Part shown: piece after piece, positions 48,990 to 57,608 of the stretch
How positions within the stretch are numbered: position 1 is the first letter of the stretch
How the letters are laid out: each line of letters starts with the position of its first letter
DNA from: Thermomonas brevis
GTDB lineage: Bacteria; Pseudomonadota; Gammaproteobacteria; Xanthomonadales; Xanthomonadaceae
Direction: 5' to 3'
DNA length: 64,000 nucleotides
NCBI RefSeq assembly: GCF_014395425.1
Contig: NZ_CP060711.1
Coordinates: 3,162,001-3,226,000 of the forward strand
Program-made: the position numbers and the translations under genes
Notes under the pieces: generated by a model
Told to the model about the DNA's origin: nothing
Database searches by the model: none
Seen by the model: the letters and a program-made list of their open reading frames with translations, nothing else

Positions 48990-49008
48990 AATTGAGAACA
49001 ATTCCCAT
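48990..49008 (+). promoter_or_regulatory. Fur-box-like operator before feoAB
   Basis: AATTGAGAACAATTCCCAT resembles the 19-base Fur consensus (paired GAGAA/ATTCYCATT-type hexamers) and contains the palindrome GAATTG-AGAA-CAATTC (48989-49004). A TAGAAT -10-like box (48987-48992) overlaps it, and the feoA ATG is 22 bases downstream, so iron-dependent repression is a reasonable expectation. Confidence 0.55.
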
Positions 49009-49029
49009 TTGTCGTGGTGCGGCGTGTCG

Positions 49030-49278
49030 ATGCGATTGAGCGAACTTCCCAAACGCCGGCCGGCCGTCGTCGACATCGTCGAGGAACACATGCCGAACGA
49101 CGCGGTCGCGCGCCGCCTGCGCGAGCTGGGCTTCGTCGCCGGCGAGGACGTCGAAGTGGTGGCCGCCGGCCCGCTGGGCGCCGAGCCGCTGCTGGTGCAG
49201 GTGGGCTTCACCCGCTTCGCGCTGCGCCGCGCCGAGGCCGCGCGGGTGCGCCTGCGCGCGGACGGGAGCGCGGCATGA
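49030..49278 (+). CDS. feoA: Ferrous iron transport protein A
   Basis: 82 residues. SH3-like FeoA domain: MRLSELPKRRPAVVDIVEEH, then ARRLRELGFVAGEDVEVVA (near residue 27) and FTRFALRRAEAARVRL at the C-terminus. Small cytoplasmic partner of FeoB. No strong ribosome site is visible; in-frame alternatives would run into the operator. Its last bases overlap the feoB start (ATGA). Confidence 0.9.
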   Translation: MRLSELPKRRPAVVDIVEEHMPNDAVARRLRELGFVAGEDVEVVAAGPLGAEPLLVQVGFTRFALRRAEAARVRLRADGSAA

Positions 49279-51128
49279 GCGACGCCGCCGCGCTTTCGCG
49301 CATCGCCCTGGTCGGCAACCCCAACTGCGGCAAGACCGCGCTGTTCAACCTGCTCACGGGCAGCCGCCAGAAGGTCGCCAACTACGCCGGCGTCACCGTG
49401 GAGCGCAAGGAAGGCCGGCTGACCGCGCCGTCCGGGCGCAACTACGCGGTGCTGGACCTGCCGGGTGCGTACAGCCTCAACGCCGCCAGCCTGGACGAGG
49501 CGGTGACGCGCGACCTGATCCGCGGCTTCTATCCGGGCGAGCCCGCGCCCGACCTGCTGCTGTGCGTGGTCGACGCCACCAATCTGCGCCTGCACCTGCG
49601 CTTCGTGCTGGAGCTGCGCGCGCTGGGGCGGCCGATGATCGTCGCGCTCAACATGATGGACGCCGCCCGCAAGCGCGGCATCGCTATCGACGTGGACGCG
49701 TTGCAGCGCGAACTCGGCGTGCCGGTGGTGGAAACCGTGGCGGTGCGGCGCAACGGCGCGCACGCGCTGCTGGAGCGGCTGGAAACGCTGGGCGGCGCGG
49801 CGCCGGACGCGCACGCGCCGCTGTCCGACGACGCCCTGCACGGGGAAGTGCGCCGCCTGCTGGCGCTGGCGGTGGCGATGCCGCGCCGCACCGCCGCCAT
49901 CGACGACGCGCTGGACCGCTGGCTGCTGCATCCGTTGTTCGGCCTGGTGGCGCTGGGCGTGGTGATGTTCCTGATCTTCCAGGCGGTGTACGCCTGGGCG
50001 ACGCCGATGATGGACGGCATCGAGGCCGCCACCGCGTGGTTCGGCGAACTGGTCGGCGGCGCGCTGCCGGACGGCCCGCTGCGCAGCCTCCTGGTGGACG
50101 GCGTGATCGCCGGCATCGGCGGCGTGATCGTGTTCCTGCCGCAGATCCTGGTGCTGTTCGCCTTCATCCTCGCGCTGGAGGAGTCCGGCTATCTGCCGCG
50201 CGCCGCCTTCCTGCTGGACCGGATGATGGCGGCGGCGGGGCTGTCCGGGCGCAGCTTCATCCCGCTGTTGTCCAGCTTCGCCTGCGCGGTGCCGGGGATC
50301 ATGTCCACGCGTTCCATCCAGGATCCGCGCGACCGCCTCGCCACCATCCTGGTCGCGCCGCTGATGACCTGCTCGGCGCGGCTGCCGGTGTACACGCTGC
50401 TGATCGGTGCGTTCGTCCCGCAGAAGAAGATCGGCTGGTTCAACCAGCAGGGGCTGGTGCTGTTCGGCCTGTACGCGGCCGGCATCCTCAGCGCGCTGGC
50501 GGTGGCGTGGACGATGAAGCTGTGGCGGCGCGACAAGAGCGAGCACCCGCTGCTGCTGGAGCTGCCGTCCTACCGCATCCCGCACCTGCGCGATGTCGGG
50601 ATCGGGCTGTGGGAGCGGGCGATGATCTTCCTCAAGCGCGTCGGCGGCATCATCCTGGCGCTGACCATCCTGCTGTGGTTCCTGCTCAGCTTCCCCGGCG
50701 CGCCGATCGATGCCACCGGGCCGGCCATCGACTACAGCTTCGCCGGCCGCATCGGCACCTGGATGACCGCGGTGTTCGCGCCGATCGGCTTCAACTGGCA
50801 GATCTGCATCGCGCTGATCCCGGGCATGGCCGCGCGCGAGGTGGTGGTGTCCTCGCTGGCGACGGTGTACGCGCTGTCGGCGGCCAACGACGATGCCGCC
50901 GTGCAGGCGCTGACGCCGATCATCCAGGGCCAGTGGACGCTGGCGACCGCGCTGTCGCTGCTGGTGTGGTTCATCTACGCGCCGCAGTGCATCTCCACGC
51001 TGGCGACGATCAAGCGCGAGACGCATTCGTGGAAGCAGACCGCGTTCGCGGCCGGCTACCTGTTCGCGCTGGCCTACCTGGCGTCGCTGCTCACCTACCG
51101 CATCGCGCTGGCGTTCGGGGCGGGCTGA
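49275..51128 (+). CDS. feoB: Ferrous iron transporter B
   Basis: 617 residues, somewhat short for FeoB as seen in xanthomonads. The N-terminal G domain (about 1-165) has G1 GNPNCGKTALFN, a switch region VTVERKEG, G3 DLPG and G4 NMMD. The C-terminal membrane part (about 215-615) has two Gate motifs, LPQILVLFAFILALEESGYLPR and FSCAVPGIMSTR-like (FACAVPGIMSTRSI near 340), and the second gate TCSARLPVY. Ferrous iron uptake at the inner membrane. Overlaps feoA by 4 bases and the small Cys-rich gene by 1 base. Confidence 0.95.
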   Translation: MSDAAALSRIALVGNPNCGKTALFNLLTGSRQKVANYAGVTVERKEGRLTAPSGRNYAVLDLPGAYSLNAASLDEAVTRDLIRGFYPGEPAPDLLLCVVDATNLRLHLRFVLELRALGRPMIVALNMMDAARKRGIAIDVDALQRELGVPVVETVAVRRNGAHALLERLETLGGAAPDAHAPLSDDALHGEVRRLLALAVAMPRRTAAIDDALDRWLLHPLFGLVALGVVMFLIFQAVYAWATPMMDGIEAATAWFGELVGGALPDGPLRSLLVDGVIAGIGGVIVFLPQILVLFAFILALEESGYLPRAAFLLDRMMAAAGLSGRSFIPLLSSFACAVPGIMSTRSIQDPRDRLATILVAPLMTCSARLPVYTLLIGAFVPQKKIGWFNQQGLVLFGLYAAGILSALAVAWTMKLWRRDKSEHPLLLELPSYRIPHLRDVGIGLWERAMIFLKRVGGIILALTILLWFLLSFPGAPIDATGPAIDYSFAGRIGTWMTAVFAPIGFNWQICIALIPGMAAREVVVSSLATVYALSAANDDAAVQALTPIIQGQWTLATALSLLVWFIYAPQCISTLATIKRETHSWKQTAFAAGYLFALAYLASLLTYRIALAFGAG

Positions 51129-51361
51129 TGGACGCCTCGCTGCTGCTGCAATACCTGATCGTCGCGCTGGCGGTGCTGGTCAGCGCGGCGGTGGTGATGC
51201 GCAAGCAGTTCCCGAACGCGACGCGGAAGCTGCGCATCGCGCTGGCGCTGCCGCTGCTGCGCGAAGGCCGGCCGGCCTGGCTGCGCGCGCTGGCGCGGAA
51301 GATCGCGCCGCCGGGGCAGGGCGGCGGCAAGGACTGCGGCGGCTGCAACGGCTGCGGCTGA
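51128..51361 (+). CDS. Small membrane protein with Cys-rich tail (FeoC-like partner)
   Basis: 77 residues. One N-terminal membrane helix (about 5-26), a basic middle part and a C-terminal GGGKDCGGCNGCG with three cysteines spaced CGGCNGC. Resembles the DUF6587/FeoB-associated Cys-rich type. The start overlaps the feoB stop by one base. A role in iron handling or FeoB assembly is inferred from operon position. The tail could bind a metal or an iron-sulfur cluster. Confidence 0.75.
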   Translation: MDASLLLQYLIVALAVLVSAAVVMRKQFPNATRKLRIALALPLLREGRPAWLRALARKIAPPGQGGGKDCGGCNGCG

Positions 51362-51377
51362 GCGGCGTCGATAGAGG

Positions 51378-51408
51378 CAAAAAAACAAGGCCCGCGATCG
51401 CGGGCCTT
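51378..51408 (-). terminator. Terminator after alanine-rich lipoprotein gene 1
   Basis: On the minus strand, AAGGCCCGCG AT CGCGGGCCTT (51408-51387) is followed by GTTTTTTTG. A perfect stem and a T-run make it a strong intrinsic terminator for the lipoprotein gene. From the plus strand it may also attenuate read-through from feoB, though without a T-run. Confidence 0.85.
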
Positions 51409-51435
51409 GTCGTGTGGTGCGTTGAAGCCGGGCGG

Positions 51436-51816
51436 TTATTTCTTGGCTTCGTCGGCAGCGTTCTTGGCCTTGTCGGCCATCTTCTGCGCGGCATCCGCGG
51501 TCGCCTGGGCCGCATTCGCGGTCGCATCGGCCGCTTTGGAGGCGGCGTCGGCGCTGGCCTGCTTCGCGTTGTCGGCGGCGTTCTCCACCGCCGCGCCGGC
51601 CTCGCCGACGGCTTCGCCGGTCGCGGCGGCTGCGGCGTCGGCGGCCTCGGAGGCGGCATTGGCCGCGGCGTCGGCGGCCTGGCTGGTGGCATCGGCCGCC
51701 TGCTGGGCGGCGTCGCTGGCTTCGGCGGCTTCGTTCTGCGCGGTGGTGGTGTCGTTCTTGCAGGCGGACAGCGTCAGTGCGGCAGCCACCAGGGCGACAT
51801 AGAGCTTGGCATTCAT
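51436..51816 (-). CDS. Alanine-rich lipoprotein 1
   Basis: 126 residues. Lipoprotein signal peptide with lipobox LSAC (Cys19), then an almost uninterrupted Ala-rich helix built of AADA/ADAA units with Asp, Asn, Lys, Gln and Glu in heptad-like spacing, ending ADEAKK. The composition suggests an alanine-zipper coiled coil of the Lpp/OprI type. The C-terminal Lys-Lys recalls the lysine by which Braun lipoprotein is joined to peptidoglycan. Two similar genes are at 62460 and 63027. Function unproven. A strong terminator follows. Confidence 0.8.
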   Translation of the reverse strand: MNAKLYVALVAAALTLSACKNDTTTAQNEAAEASDAAQQAADATSQAADAAANAASEAADAAAAATGEAVGEAGAAVENAADNAKQASADAASKAADATANAAQATADAAQKMADKAKNAADEAKK

Positions 51817-52113
51817 CGATGGACTCCTAGAGGGTGTGAAGTGGCTGTCTGGCGGTGCGCGAAGATTGGCCGCGTGACTGCCAGCGCCGCCGCGGGGCGG
51901 CAGCCGAAGTGTAAGAACGCGTCCGTGAAGAAAACGCTGCGGGAACGTTCGGATCGCGTTTCGGCGCTGGAAAGAAGCGATCAGGCTTCCAGGGAATTGA
52001 GCCGGAAGGATTGTTTTTCGGTTCCGGCTTTCGGCCTGCGGCCTGGACCTCGGGTGGGACAGGCTCGCCGGCTACTTCGGAGCACGGGGGGCGACCTTGC
52101 CGCCTCCCCCGGA
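51817..52113. other. 297-base gap without gene
   Basis: Upstream region of lipoprotein 1 and downstream region of the zinc-ribbon gene. The part near 51817-51835 contains the lipoprotein ribosome site (AGGAGT on the minus strand). An imperfect hairpin (GCCGGAA...TTCCGGC, near 51999-52030) with internal TTTTT is a possible weak terminator. No coding frame with good codon use was seen. Confidence 0.6.
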
Positions 52114-52467
52114 TCAGTGCCGCCGCCGCTTGCCCGGCGACGCCGGCACCGCCTCCACCGCCACGCTGAAACTGCGCGATTCGCCCGGGAACACCGCGCC
52201 GACGCCGGCCACGTGGCGGCCGACTTCCTCGCCGCGTTCGTTGCGGATCACCACCACCATCGTGTACTCGAACGCGCCGTCGTCCGGCGCGTTGAGCGTG
52301 CCTTCCACCTTCAGCGGCACGAAACGCTGCGCCGCGTCGCTGGCCGGCGCGTCGAAGCGCAGGTGGCCGCGGCAGGCCGGGCAGACCGCCGAGCTTTCCA
52401 GGATGGTGGCCTTGCAGTGCGGGCAGGTGCGCGTGGCGCCCGCCACGCCGGGGCGCACGGCGCTCAT
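52114..52467 (-). CDS. Zinc-ribbon protein
   Basis: 117 residues. Begins with a zinc ribbon, RTCPHCKATILESSAVCPACRG (about residues 13-35; two CxxC knuckles), followed by a beta-rich part with RFVPLKVEGTLNAPDDGAFEYTMVVV and GESRSFSVAVEA, probably an Ig-like or transthyretin-like sandwich. The stop of the bactofilin gene overlaps its start by 4 bases. No family name is offered. Association with bactofilin suggests a partner in cell-shape or envelope assembly. Confidence 0.7.
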   Translation of the reverse strand: MSAVRPGVAGATRTCPHCKATILESSAVCPACRGHLRFDAPASDAAQRFVPLKVEGTLNAPDDGAFEYTMVVVIRNERGEEVGRHVAGVGAVFPGESRSFSVAVEAVPASPGKRRRH

Positions 52468-52973
52468 GCGGCGCTGCCGCTCTCCGTCTTCGCCGGCTTG
52501 TCGTCCTTGCCCCAGCCGCATTCGACGTGGCCGCGGATGCGGCTGCCGGCGGCGACGGTCAGGCTGCCGGCCTTGAGGTCGCCGTTGATCGCGCCACTCT
52601 GCAGCAGTTCCACCTGCTGCGCGCTGGCGATGTTGCCTTCCAGCTCGCCGGCCAGCGTCACCTTGCTGGCCGACACGCCGCCGGACACCTTGGCGCCCTG
52701 GTCGATGGTCAGGTTGCCCTGCACCTTGATGTCGCCCTTGAACTTGCCGGCGATGCGGACGTGGCCGGCGCCTTCGATCTTGCCCTCGATGGCGAGGTCG
52801 GCGGCGATCACCGACTCGCGCGCCGGGGTTTCCACCGCGCGGATCGGCGTGGGAGCGGCGGGCGCCGATGCGGGTTCCGTGGCCGTCGCGACCGGCGGTT
52901 CGGGCGAGGCGAGGTCGAAGCGGGCGGGCTCGCTGGCCTTGGCGGCCGGGGCGGGGTCTTTCCAGATGGCCAT
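52464..52973 (-). CDS. Bactofilin (polymer-forming cytoskeletal protein)
   Basis: 169 residues from ATG 52973 (GGAGA upstream). A Pro/Ala-rich, disordered N-terminal segment (1-55) is followed by the bactofilin beta-helix (about 60-150): repeated strands such as IAADLAIEGKIEGAGHVRIA, FKGDIKVQGNLTIDQGAKVSG and AASKVTLAGELEGN. A short charged tail ends the protein. Bactofilins polymerise without nucleotide and organise shape, stalks or polar functions. A perfect hairpin lies 51-79 bases upstream. Confidence 0.88.
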   Translation of the reverse strand: MAIWKDPAPAAKASEPARFDLASPEPPVATATEPASAPAAPTPIRAVETPARESVIAADLAIEGKIEGAGHVRIAGKFKGDIKVQGNLTIDQGAKVSGGVSASKVTLAGELEGNIASAQQVELLQSGAINGDLKAGSLTVAAGSRIRGHVECGWGKDDKPAKTESGSAA

Positions 52974-53023
52974 GCACGGATCTCCACGGGGAAGGATTTC
53001 CGAGGCTACCACCGATTTAGCGC

Positions 53024-53052
53024 AACTATCTTCCTGAATACGGAAGATAGTT
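53024..53052. promoter_or_regulatory. Perfect 11-base inverted repeat upstream of bactofilin gene
   Basis: AACTATCTTCC (53024-53034) and GGAAGATAGTT (53042-53052) are exact complements with a 7-base loop TGAATAC. It is AT-rich compared with the surroundings. It may be a protein-binding operator for the bactofilin promoter or an RNA hairpin after the O-methyltransferase gene. Confidence 0.5.
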
Positions 53053-53136
53053 GGCCCAAGCCATTGAATGCGATGGAAGTCACATCCCCATTTCAAGGGA
53101 AGCGGGTGCGATTTTTGGAGCCAGGCGGAACGGCGC

Positions 53137-53793
53137 TCACAGCCTGAGCGAAAGCTCCACGTCCGCATCGAACGGCAGGCTGAGATAGCCGTTCCCGCCG
53201 CGGATGCGCGCAAGGTAGTCCGGCGCCATGTCCGCGTTGTCGGCGACGATCAGCGCGCCGGGGCGCAGGTGCGGTTCGAGCAGGTCGAGCACGGGCGAAT
53301 ACAGCGCCTTGGCGCCGTCGAGCAGCACCAGATCGATGGCTTCCGGCAGATCGCGCGCCAGCGTTTCCAGCGCATCGCCCGCGCGGATCTCGACCAGGTC
53401 GTCCAGACCCGCGGCGGCCACGTTCGCGCGCGCCCGCGCCACCTTGCCGGGCTCGAACTCGCTGCCGATCAGCCGGCCGCCGCCGTTGTCGCGCAGCGCG
53501 GCGGCCAGATGCAGCGTGGACACGCCGAACGAGGTGCCGAATTCCACCACCGTGCGGGCGTTGCTGGCGCGGGCGAGCAGGTAGAGCAGGCGGCCGGTCT
53601 CGCGCGAGACGGCGAGATGGGCGTCCTTGGCGCGTTCGTACAGCGCGCGCCAGTCCTCGCCGCGCAGCAGCGCCTGGCGCTGGTCCGGCGACAGCTGGTC
53701 GAAGTCGCGCTCCAGCGTTTCCTGGGTGGCGTCGGCTTCGTCGAACAGGCGGGGCAGCAGGGTCGAAAGCGGGGGGGAAAGAAGGGTATTCAT
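53137..53793 (-). CDS. SAM-dependent O-methyltransferase
   Basis: 218 residues. Class I Rossmann methyltransferase of the O-methyltransferase (COMT-like) group. VVEFGTSFGVSTLHLAAAL near residue 80 is the SAM loop, LIGSEFEPGKVARARAN near 105 contains the acidic ribose-binding residue, IDLVLLDGAKALY near 153 carries the metal aspartate, and VADNADMAP near 185 the second metal-binding site. Substrate unknown. It is transcribed away from a TetR gene, with a palindromic operator between the two starts, so it is the likely target of that regulator. Confidence 0.85.
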   Translation of the reverse strand: MNTLLSPPLSTLLPRLFDEADATQETLERDFDQLSPDQRQALLRGEDWRALYERAKDAHLAVSRETGRLLYLLARASNARTVVEFGTSFGVSTLHLAAALRDNGGGRLIGSEFEPGKVARARANVAAAGLDDLVEIRAGDALETLARDLPEAIDLVLLDGAKALYSPVLDLLEPHLRPGALIVADNADMAPDYLARIRGGNGYLSLPFDADVELSLRL

Positions 53794-53838
53794 CGCGGTA
53801 TTTCCAGCGGTTGGCGGACGGCGTCCGGGGTGCGGCTA

Positions 53839-53862
53839 GAATGCGAATGATTCGTCGCATTC
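53839..53862. promoter_or_regulatory. Palindromic TetR-operator candidate
   Basis: GAATGCGA (53839-53846) and TCGCATTC (53855-53862) are exact complements around ATGATTCG. A nested CGAAT-G-ATTCG lies within, and related ATTC/GCATTC pieces repeat just downstream (53859-53875). Located between the divergent O-methyltransferase and TetR starts (53793 and 53889). Confidence 0.6.
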
Positions 53863-53888
53863 ACAATTCGCATTCCGGAGCGCCGCCC

Positions 53889-54527
53889 ATGAAGAAGCGC
53901 GAAAACCCCGTGGTGTCGCCGCGCAAGCGGCCTCGCCAGTCCCGCTCGGAGCACCTGGTGGCGGCCATTCTGGAAGCGGCGGTTCGCGTTCTGGAGCGCG
54001 AAGGCGCGGCGCGCTTCACCACCGCGCGGGTGGCGGAGGCGGCCGGCGTCAGCGTGGGTTCGCTTTACCAGTACTTCCCCAACAAGCAGGCGATCCTGTT
54101 CCGGCTGCAGGCCGACGAATGGGCGCAGACCGGCGGCCAGCTCCACGAGATGCTGGCCGACGCCGCGCGCCCGCCGCCGGAGCGTCTGCGCCGGGCGGTG
54201 CTGGCGTTCTTCCGCTCCGAGTGCGAGGAGGCGGCCCTGCGCGGCGCGTTGGCCGACGCTGCGCCCCTGTATCGCGATGCGCCGGAAGCGGCGGCGCACC
54301 GCCGCGCCGGCCAGAAGCAGCTGGCGGCGTTCATGGCCGAGGCGCTACCCGGCGTCGATCCGCGCAAGCGCCGGCAGGCCGCCGATGCGGTCGCCACCGT
54401 GCTGACCGCGACCGGCAAGACCGTGTCCGAGCAGGCGCGCTCGCGCGCCAGCGTGGATGCGCTGGCGAAGGCGGTCGGCGAAATGCTGTGCGGCTATCTG
54501 GAACGCGTGGCGAAGGGCCAGGCCTGA
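53889..54527 (+). CDS. TetR-family transcriptional regulator
   Basis: 212 residues from ATG 53889; a longer frame to 53811 would cross the operator. The N-terminal helix-turn-helix is FTTARVAEAAGVSVGSLYQYFPNKQAILF (split over about 40-68) after the ILEAAVRVLEREGAARF helix. The C-terminal all-helical effector domain (about 80-210) has no recognisable ligand signature. Probable repressor of itself and the divergent O-methyltransferase. Its stop is 15 bases from the convergent MCC beta stop. Confidence 0.88.
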   Translation: MKKRENPVVSPRKRPRQSRSEHLVAAILEAAVRVLEREGAARFTTARVAEAAGVSVGSLYQYFPNKQAILFRLQADEWAQTGGQLHEMLADAARPPPERLRRAVLAFFRSECEEAALRGALADAAPLYRDAPEAAAHRRAGQKQLAAFMAEALPGVDPRKRRQAADAVATVLTATGKTVSEQARSRASVDALAKAVGEMLCGYLERVAKGQA

Positions 54528-54542
54528 TCGCCGCGCGGGCGG

Positions 54543-56153
54543 TCACATGCGGAACACGCCGAAGCGGGTGCGATCCTCGATCGGTGCGTTGAGCGAGGCC
54601 GACAACCCCAGCCCCAGCACCCGGCGGGTATCGGCGGGGTCGATGATGCCGTCGTCCCACAGCCGCGCGGTGGCGTAGTAGGGGTTGCCCTGCGTTTCGT
54701 ACTGCTCGCGGATCGGGGCTTTGAAGGCGTCTTCTTCCTCGGGCGTCCACACGCCGCCCCTGGCCTCGATGCCATCGCGCTTCACCGTCGCCAGCACGCT
54801 CGCGGCCTGTTCGCCGCCCATCACGCTGATCCGCGCGTTCGGCCACATCCACAGGAAGCGCGCGCCGTAGGCGCGGCCGCACATCGCGTAGTTGCCCGCG
54901 CCGAAGCTGCCGCCGATCACCACGGTGAACTTGGGCACATGGCTGCACGCCACCGCCGTCACCATCTTCGCGCCGTCCTTGGCGATGCCGGCCTGTTCGT
55001 ATTTGCGGCCGACCATGAAGCCGGTGATGTTCTGCAAGAACACCAGCGGAATGCCGCGCTGGTTGCACAGTTCGATGAAGTGCGCGCCCTTGAGCGCGGA
55101 TTCGGCGAACAGGATGCCGTTGTTGGCGACGATGCCCACCGGGTAGCCGTGCAGATGCGCGAAGCCGGTCACCAGCGTCTTGCCGTAGCGTGCCTTGAAC
55201 TCCTGCAGTTCGCTGCCGTCGGTGATGCGGGCGATCACTTCGCGGATGTCGAACGGACGGCGCGCGTCTTTCGGCACGATGCCGTACAGCTCGTCGCTGG
55301 CGTACAGCGGTTCGCGCGATGCTTGCGTCGCCACCGGCAGGACTTTTTTGCGGTTGAAGGTGCCGACGATGCCGCGCGCGATTTCCAGCGCGTGGCGGTC
55401 GTCCTCGGCGAAATGGTCGGCCACACCGGAGACGCTGGTGTGCACGTCCGCGCCGCCCAGCGTTTCGGCATCCACCACTTCGCCGGTGGCCGCCTTCACC
55501 AGCGGCGGGCCGCCGAGGAAGATGGTGCCCTGTTCCTTCACAATCACGGATTCGTCGCACATCGCCGGCACGTAGGCGCCGCCGGCGGTACAACTGCCCA
55601 TCACCACCGCGACCTGCGGGATGTTCGCAGCAGACATCCGCGCCTGGTTGTAGAAGATGCGGCCGAAGTGTTCCTTGTCGGGAAACACCTCGTCCTGCAA
55701 CGGCAAAAACGCGCCGCCGGAATCGACGAGGTAGATGCAGGGCAGCTTGTTCTCGCGCGCCACTTCCTGCGCGCGCAGGTGCTTCTTCACCGTCATCGGG
55801 AAATAGGTGCCGCCCTTGACGGTGGCGTCGTTGGCGACGATGACGACTTCCTGCCCCATCACCCGGCCGATGCCGCAGACCATGCCGGCGGCGGGCGCGG
55901 CATCGTCGTACATGCCTTCGGCGGCCAGCGGGGCGAGTTCCAGGAACGGCGAACCCGGGTCGAGCAGGGCGTCGATGCGTTCGCGCGGCAGCAGCTTGCC
56001 GCGTTCGACGTGCTTGGCCCGCGCCTTCTCGCCGCCGCCGTTCGCCGCGCGCGCCAGCCGACGGTCGAGTTCGGCCACGAGGTCGCGGTGGAAGGCGGCG
56101 TTGTCGAGGAAGTCCTGCGAGCGGGTGTCGAGTTGCGAGGTCAGCGCGGGCAT
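54543..56153 (-). CDS. liuB: Methylcrotonoyl-CoA carboxylase, carboxyltransferase (beta) subunit
   Basis: 536 residues from ATG 56153, exactly the usual length. Carboxyltransferase with two crotonase-like domains (N about 40-270, C about 290-530): [89 protein letters not shown] and [15 protein letters not shown] are characteristic of MCC beta. It works with the alpha subunit encoded at 45.7 kb, so the holoenzyme genes are about 7 kb apart. Divergent from rlmD. Confidence 0.93.
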   Translation of the reverse strand: MPALTSQLDTRSQDFLDNAAFHRDLVAELDRRLARAANGGGEKARAKHVERGKLLPRERIDALLDPGSPFLELAPLAAEGMYDDAAPAAGMVCGIGRVMGQEVVIVANDATVKGGTYFPMTVKKHLRAQEVARENKLPCIYLVDSGGAFLPLQDEVFPDKEHFGRIFYNQARMSAANIPQVAVVMGSCTAGGAYVPAMCDESVIVKEQGTIFLGGPPLVKAATGEVVDAETLGGADVHTSVSGVADHFAEDDRHALEIARGIVGTFNRKKVLPVATQASREPLYASDELYGIVPKDARRPFDIREVIARITDGSELQEFKARYGKTLVTGFAHLHGYPVGIVANNGILFAESALKGAHFIELCNQRGIPLVFLQNITGFMVGRKYEQAGIAKDGAKMVTAVACSHVPKFTVVIGGSFGAGNYAMCGRAYGARFLWMWPNARISVMGGEQAASVLATVKRDGIEARGGVWTPEEEDAFKAPIREQYETQGNPYYATARLWDDGIIDPADTRRVLGLGLSASLNAPIEDRTRFGVFRM

Positions 56154-56229
56154 GCGGAGCGTCCGGTGCGGCACGAAAACGCCAAGGATACCGCCTGCAT
56201 CCGCCGGCTTCGCGCTGCAGTCTGCGACA

Positions 56230-57606
56230 ATGGCCGGCCACCCAGCCCTTGTCCGCCACGTGGCCCGCCTCGACCAGACCCCCAAGACCCTCGCCATCCA
56301 CGACCTCAGCCACGACGGTCGCGGCGTCGCCCGTTGGCCGGACGGCCACGCGCAGGCCGGCAAGGCCGTGTTCGTGTCCGGCGCGCTGCCGGGCGAAACC
56401 GTCAGCGTGCAGCAGACCGCGCGCTCCAAGCATTTCGACGAGGCGAAGACGCTGGAGGTGCTGGAGGCATCGGTGGATCGGGTCGCGCCGCGCTGTCCGC
56501 ATTTCGGCATTTGCGGCGGCTGCGTGTTGCAGCACCTCGCCGAGGATCGGCAGATCGCCTACAAGCAGCGGGTGCTGCTGGACAATCTGCAGCGCATCGG
56601 CCATGTCGCGCCGGGCGCGGTGCTGCCGCCGCTGCAAGGCGATGCCTGGGGCTATCGGCGCAAGGGGCGGTTCTCGGTGCGGCGGGTGGAGAAGAAGGAC
56701 AAGACGCTGGTGGGTTTCCGCGAGCAGGATCCGCGTTTCGTCGCCGACATCGCCGAGTGCCACGTCGTGGTGCCGCAGCTCGGCTTCAAGGTGGCCGCGC
56801 TGGGCGCGCTGGTCGATGGCATGGACGCGCGCCGCGACATTCCGCAAATCGAGTTCATCGCCGGCGATGCGGCGACCGCGCTGGTGTTCCGCCACCTGCA
56901 ACCGCTGTTGGAGGCCGACAAGGCCAAGCTGGCTGCGTTCGGCGAGGAACACGGATTCACGATTTTCCTGCAACCCGGCGGCCTGGATTCCGTGCATCCG
57001 CTTGCGGGCGAGCCGCCGCAGTTGGCGTTCCGGCTGCCCCAGTGGGACGTGGAACTGCTGTTCCGCCCGCTGGATTTCATCCAGGTCAACGCCAAGCTCA
57101 ACCAGGCGATGATCGCCCGCGCGCTGGAGCTGCTGGACGTACAGCCGGGCGAGCGCGTGCTCGATCTGTTCTGCGGATTGGGCAATTTCACCCTGCCGCT
57201 GGCGCGTGCGTCGGGCGACGGTGCGGTGGTCGGCGTGGAAGGCGATGCCGGTCTGGTGGCGCGGGCGCGCTTGAACGCCGAGCACAACGGCATGGGCAAC
57301 GTGCAGTTCCACACCGCCGATCTGGCGCAGGATTTGGCCGGTCAGCCGTGGCTGAAAGCCGGCTTCGACAAGCTGCTGCTCGACCCCGCACGCTCCGGTG
57401 CCATCGAAGTGCTTAAGCAACTGCCGCTGAAGGGCCTGAAGCGGATCGTCTATGTCAGCTGCCATCCCGGCTCGCTGGCCCGCGACGCCGGCTGGCTGGT
57501 CAACGAAGCGGGCTGGACGCTGCGCGAGGCGGGCGTGATGGACATGTTCCCGCATACCGCGCACGTCGAATCCATCGCGGTGTTCGATCCGCCGAAAAAG
57601 GGCTGA
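56230..57606 (+). CDS. rlmD: 23S rRNA (uracil-1939-C5)-methyltransferase
   Basis: 458 residues. TRAM domain (about 15-80; [29 protein letters not shown]). Iron-sulfur cluster cysteines in [16 protein letters not shown] (near residue 86) and AECHVV (near 173). The C-terminal SAM methyltransferase domain has [27 protein letters not shown] near 315, LLDPARSGA and the catalytic cysteine in [12 protein letters not shown] near 415. Methylates m5U1939. No other stringent-response genes such as relA are nearby. Followed by the CYTH gene after 2 bases. Confidence 0.94.
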   Translation: MAGHPALVRHVARLDQTPKTLAIHDLSHDGRGVARWPDGHAQAGKAVFVSGALPGETVSVQQTARSKHFDEAKTLEVLEASVDRVAPRCPHFGICGGCVLQHLAEDRQIAYKQRVLLDNLQRIGHVAPGAVLPPLQGDAWGYRRKGRFSVRRVEKKDKTLVGFREQDPRFVADIAECHVVVPQLGFKVAALGALVDGMDARRDIPQIEFIAGDAATALVFRHLQPLLEADKAKLAAFGEEHGFTIFLQPGGLDSVHPLAGEPPQLAFRLPQWDVELLFRPLDFIQVNAKLNQAMIARALELLDVQPGERVLDLFCGLGNFTLPLARASGDGAVVGVEGDAGLVARARLNAEHNGMGNVQFHTADLAQDLAGQPWLKAGFDKLLLDPARSGAIEVLKQLPLKGLKRIVYVSCHPGSLARDAGWLVNEAGWTLREAGVMDMFPHTAHVESIAVFDPPKKG

Positions 57607-57608
57607 GC

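Noticed and set aside
49030..49278. Start of feoA further upstream
   Set aside because: Extension would place coding sequence over the -10 box and Fur-like palindrome.
54331..57564. Minus-strand frame of about 1080 codons
   Set aside because: Shadow of rlmD and liuB in another frame, no motifs, biased composition.
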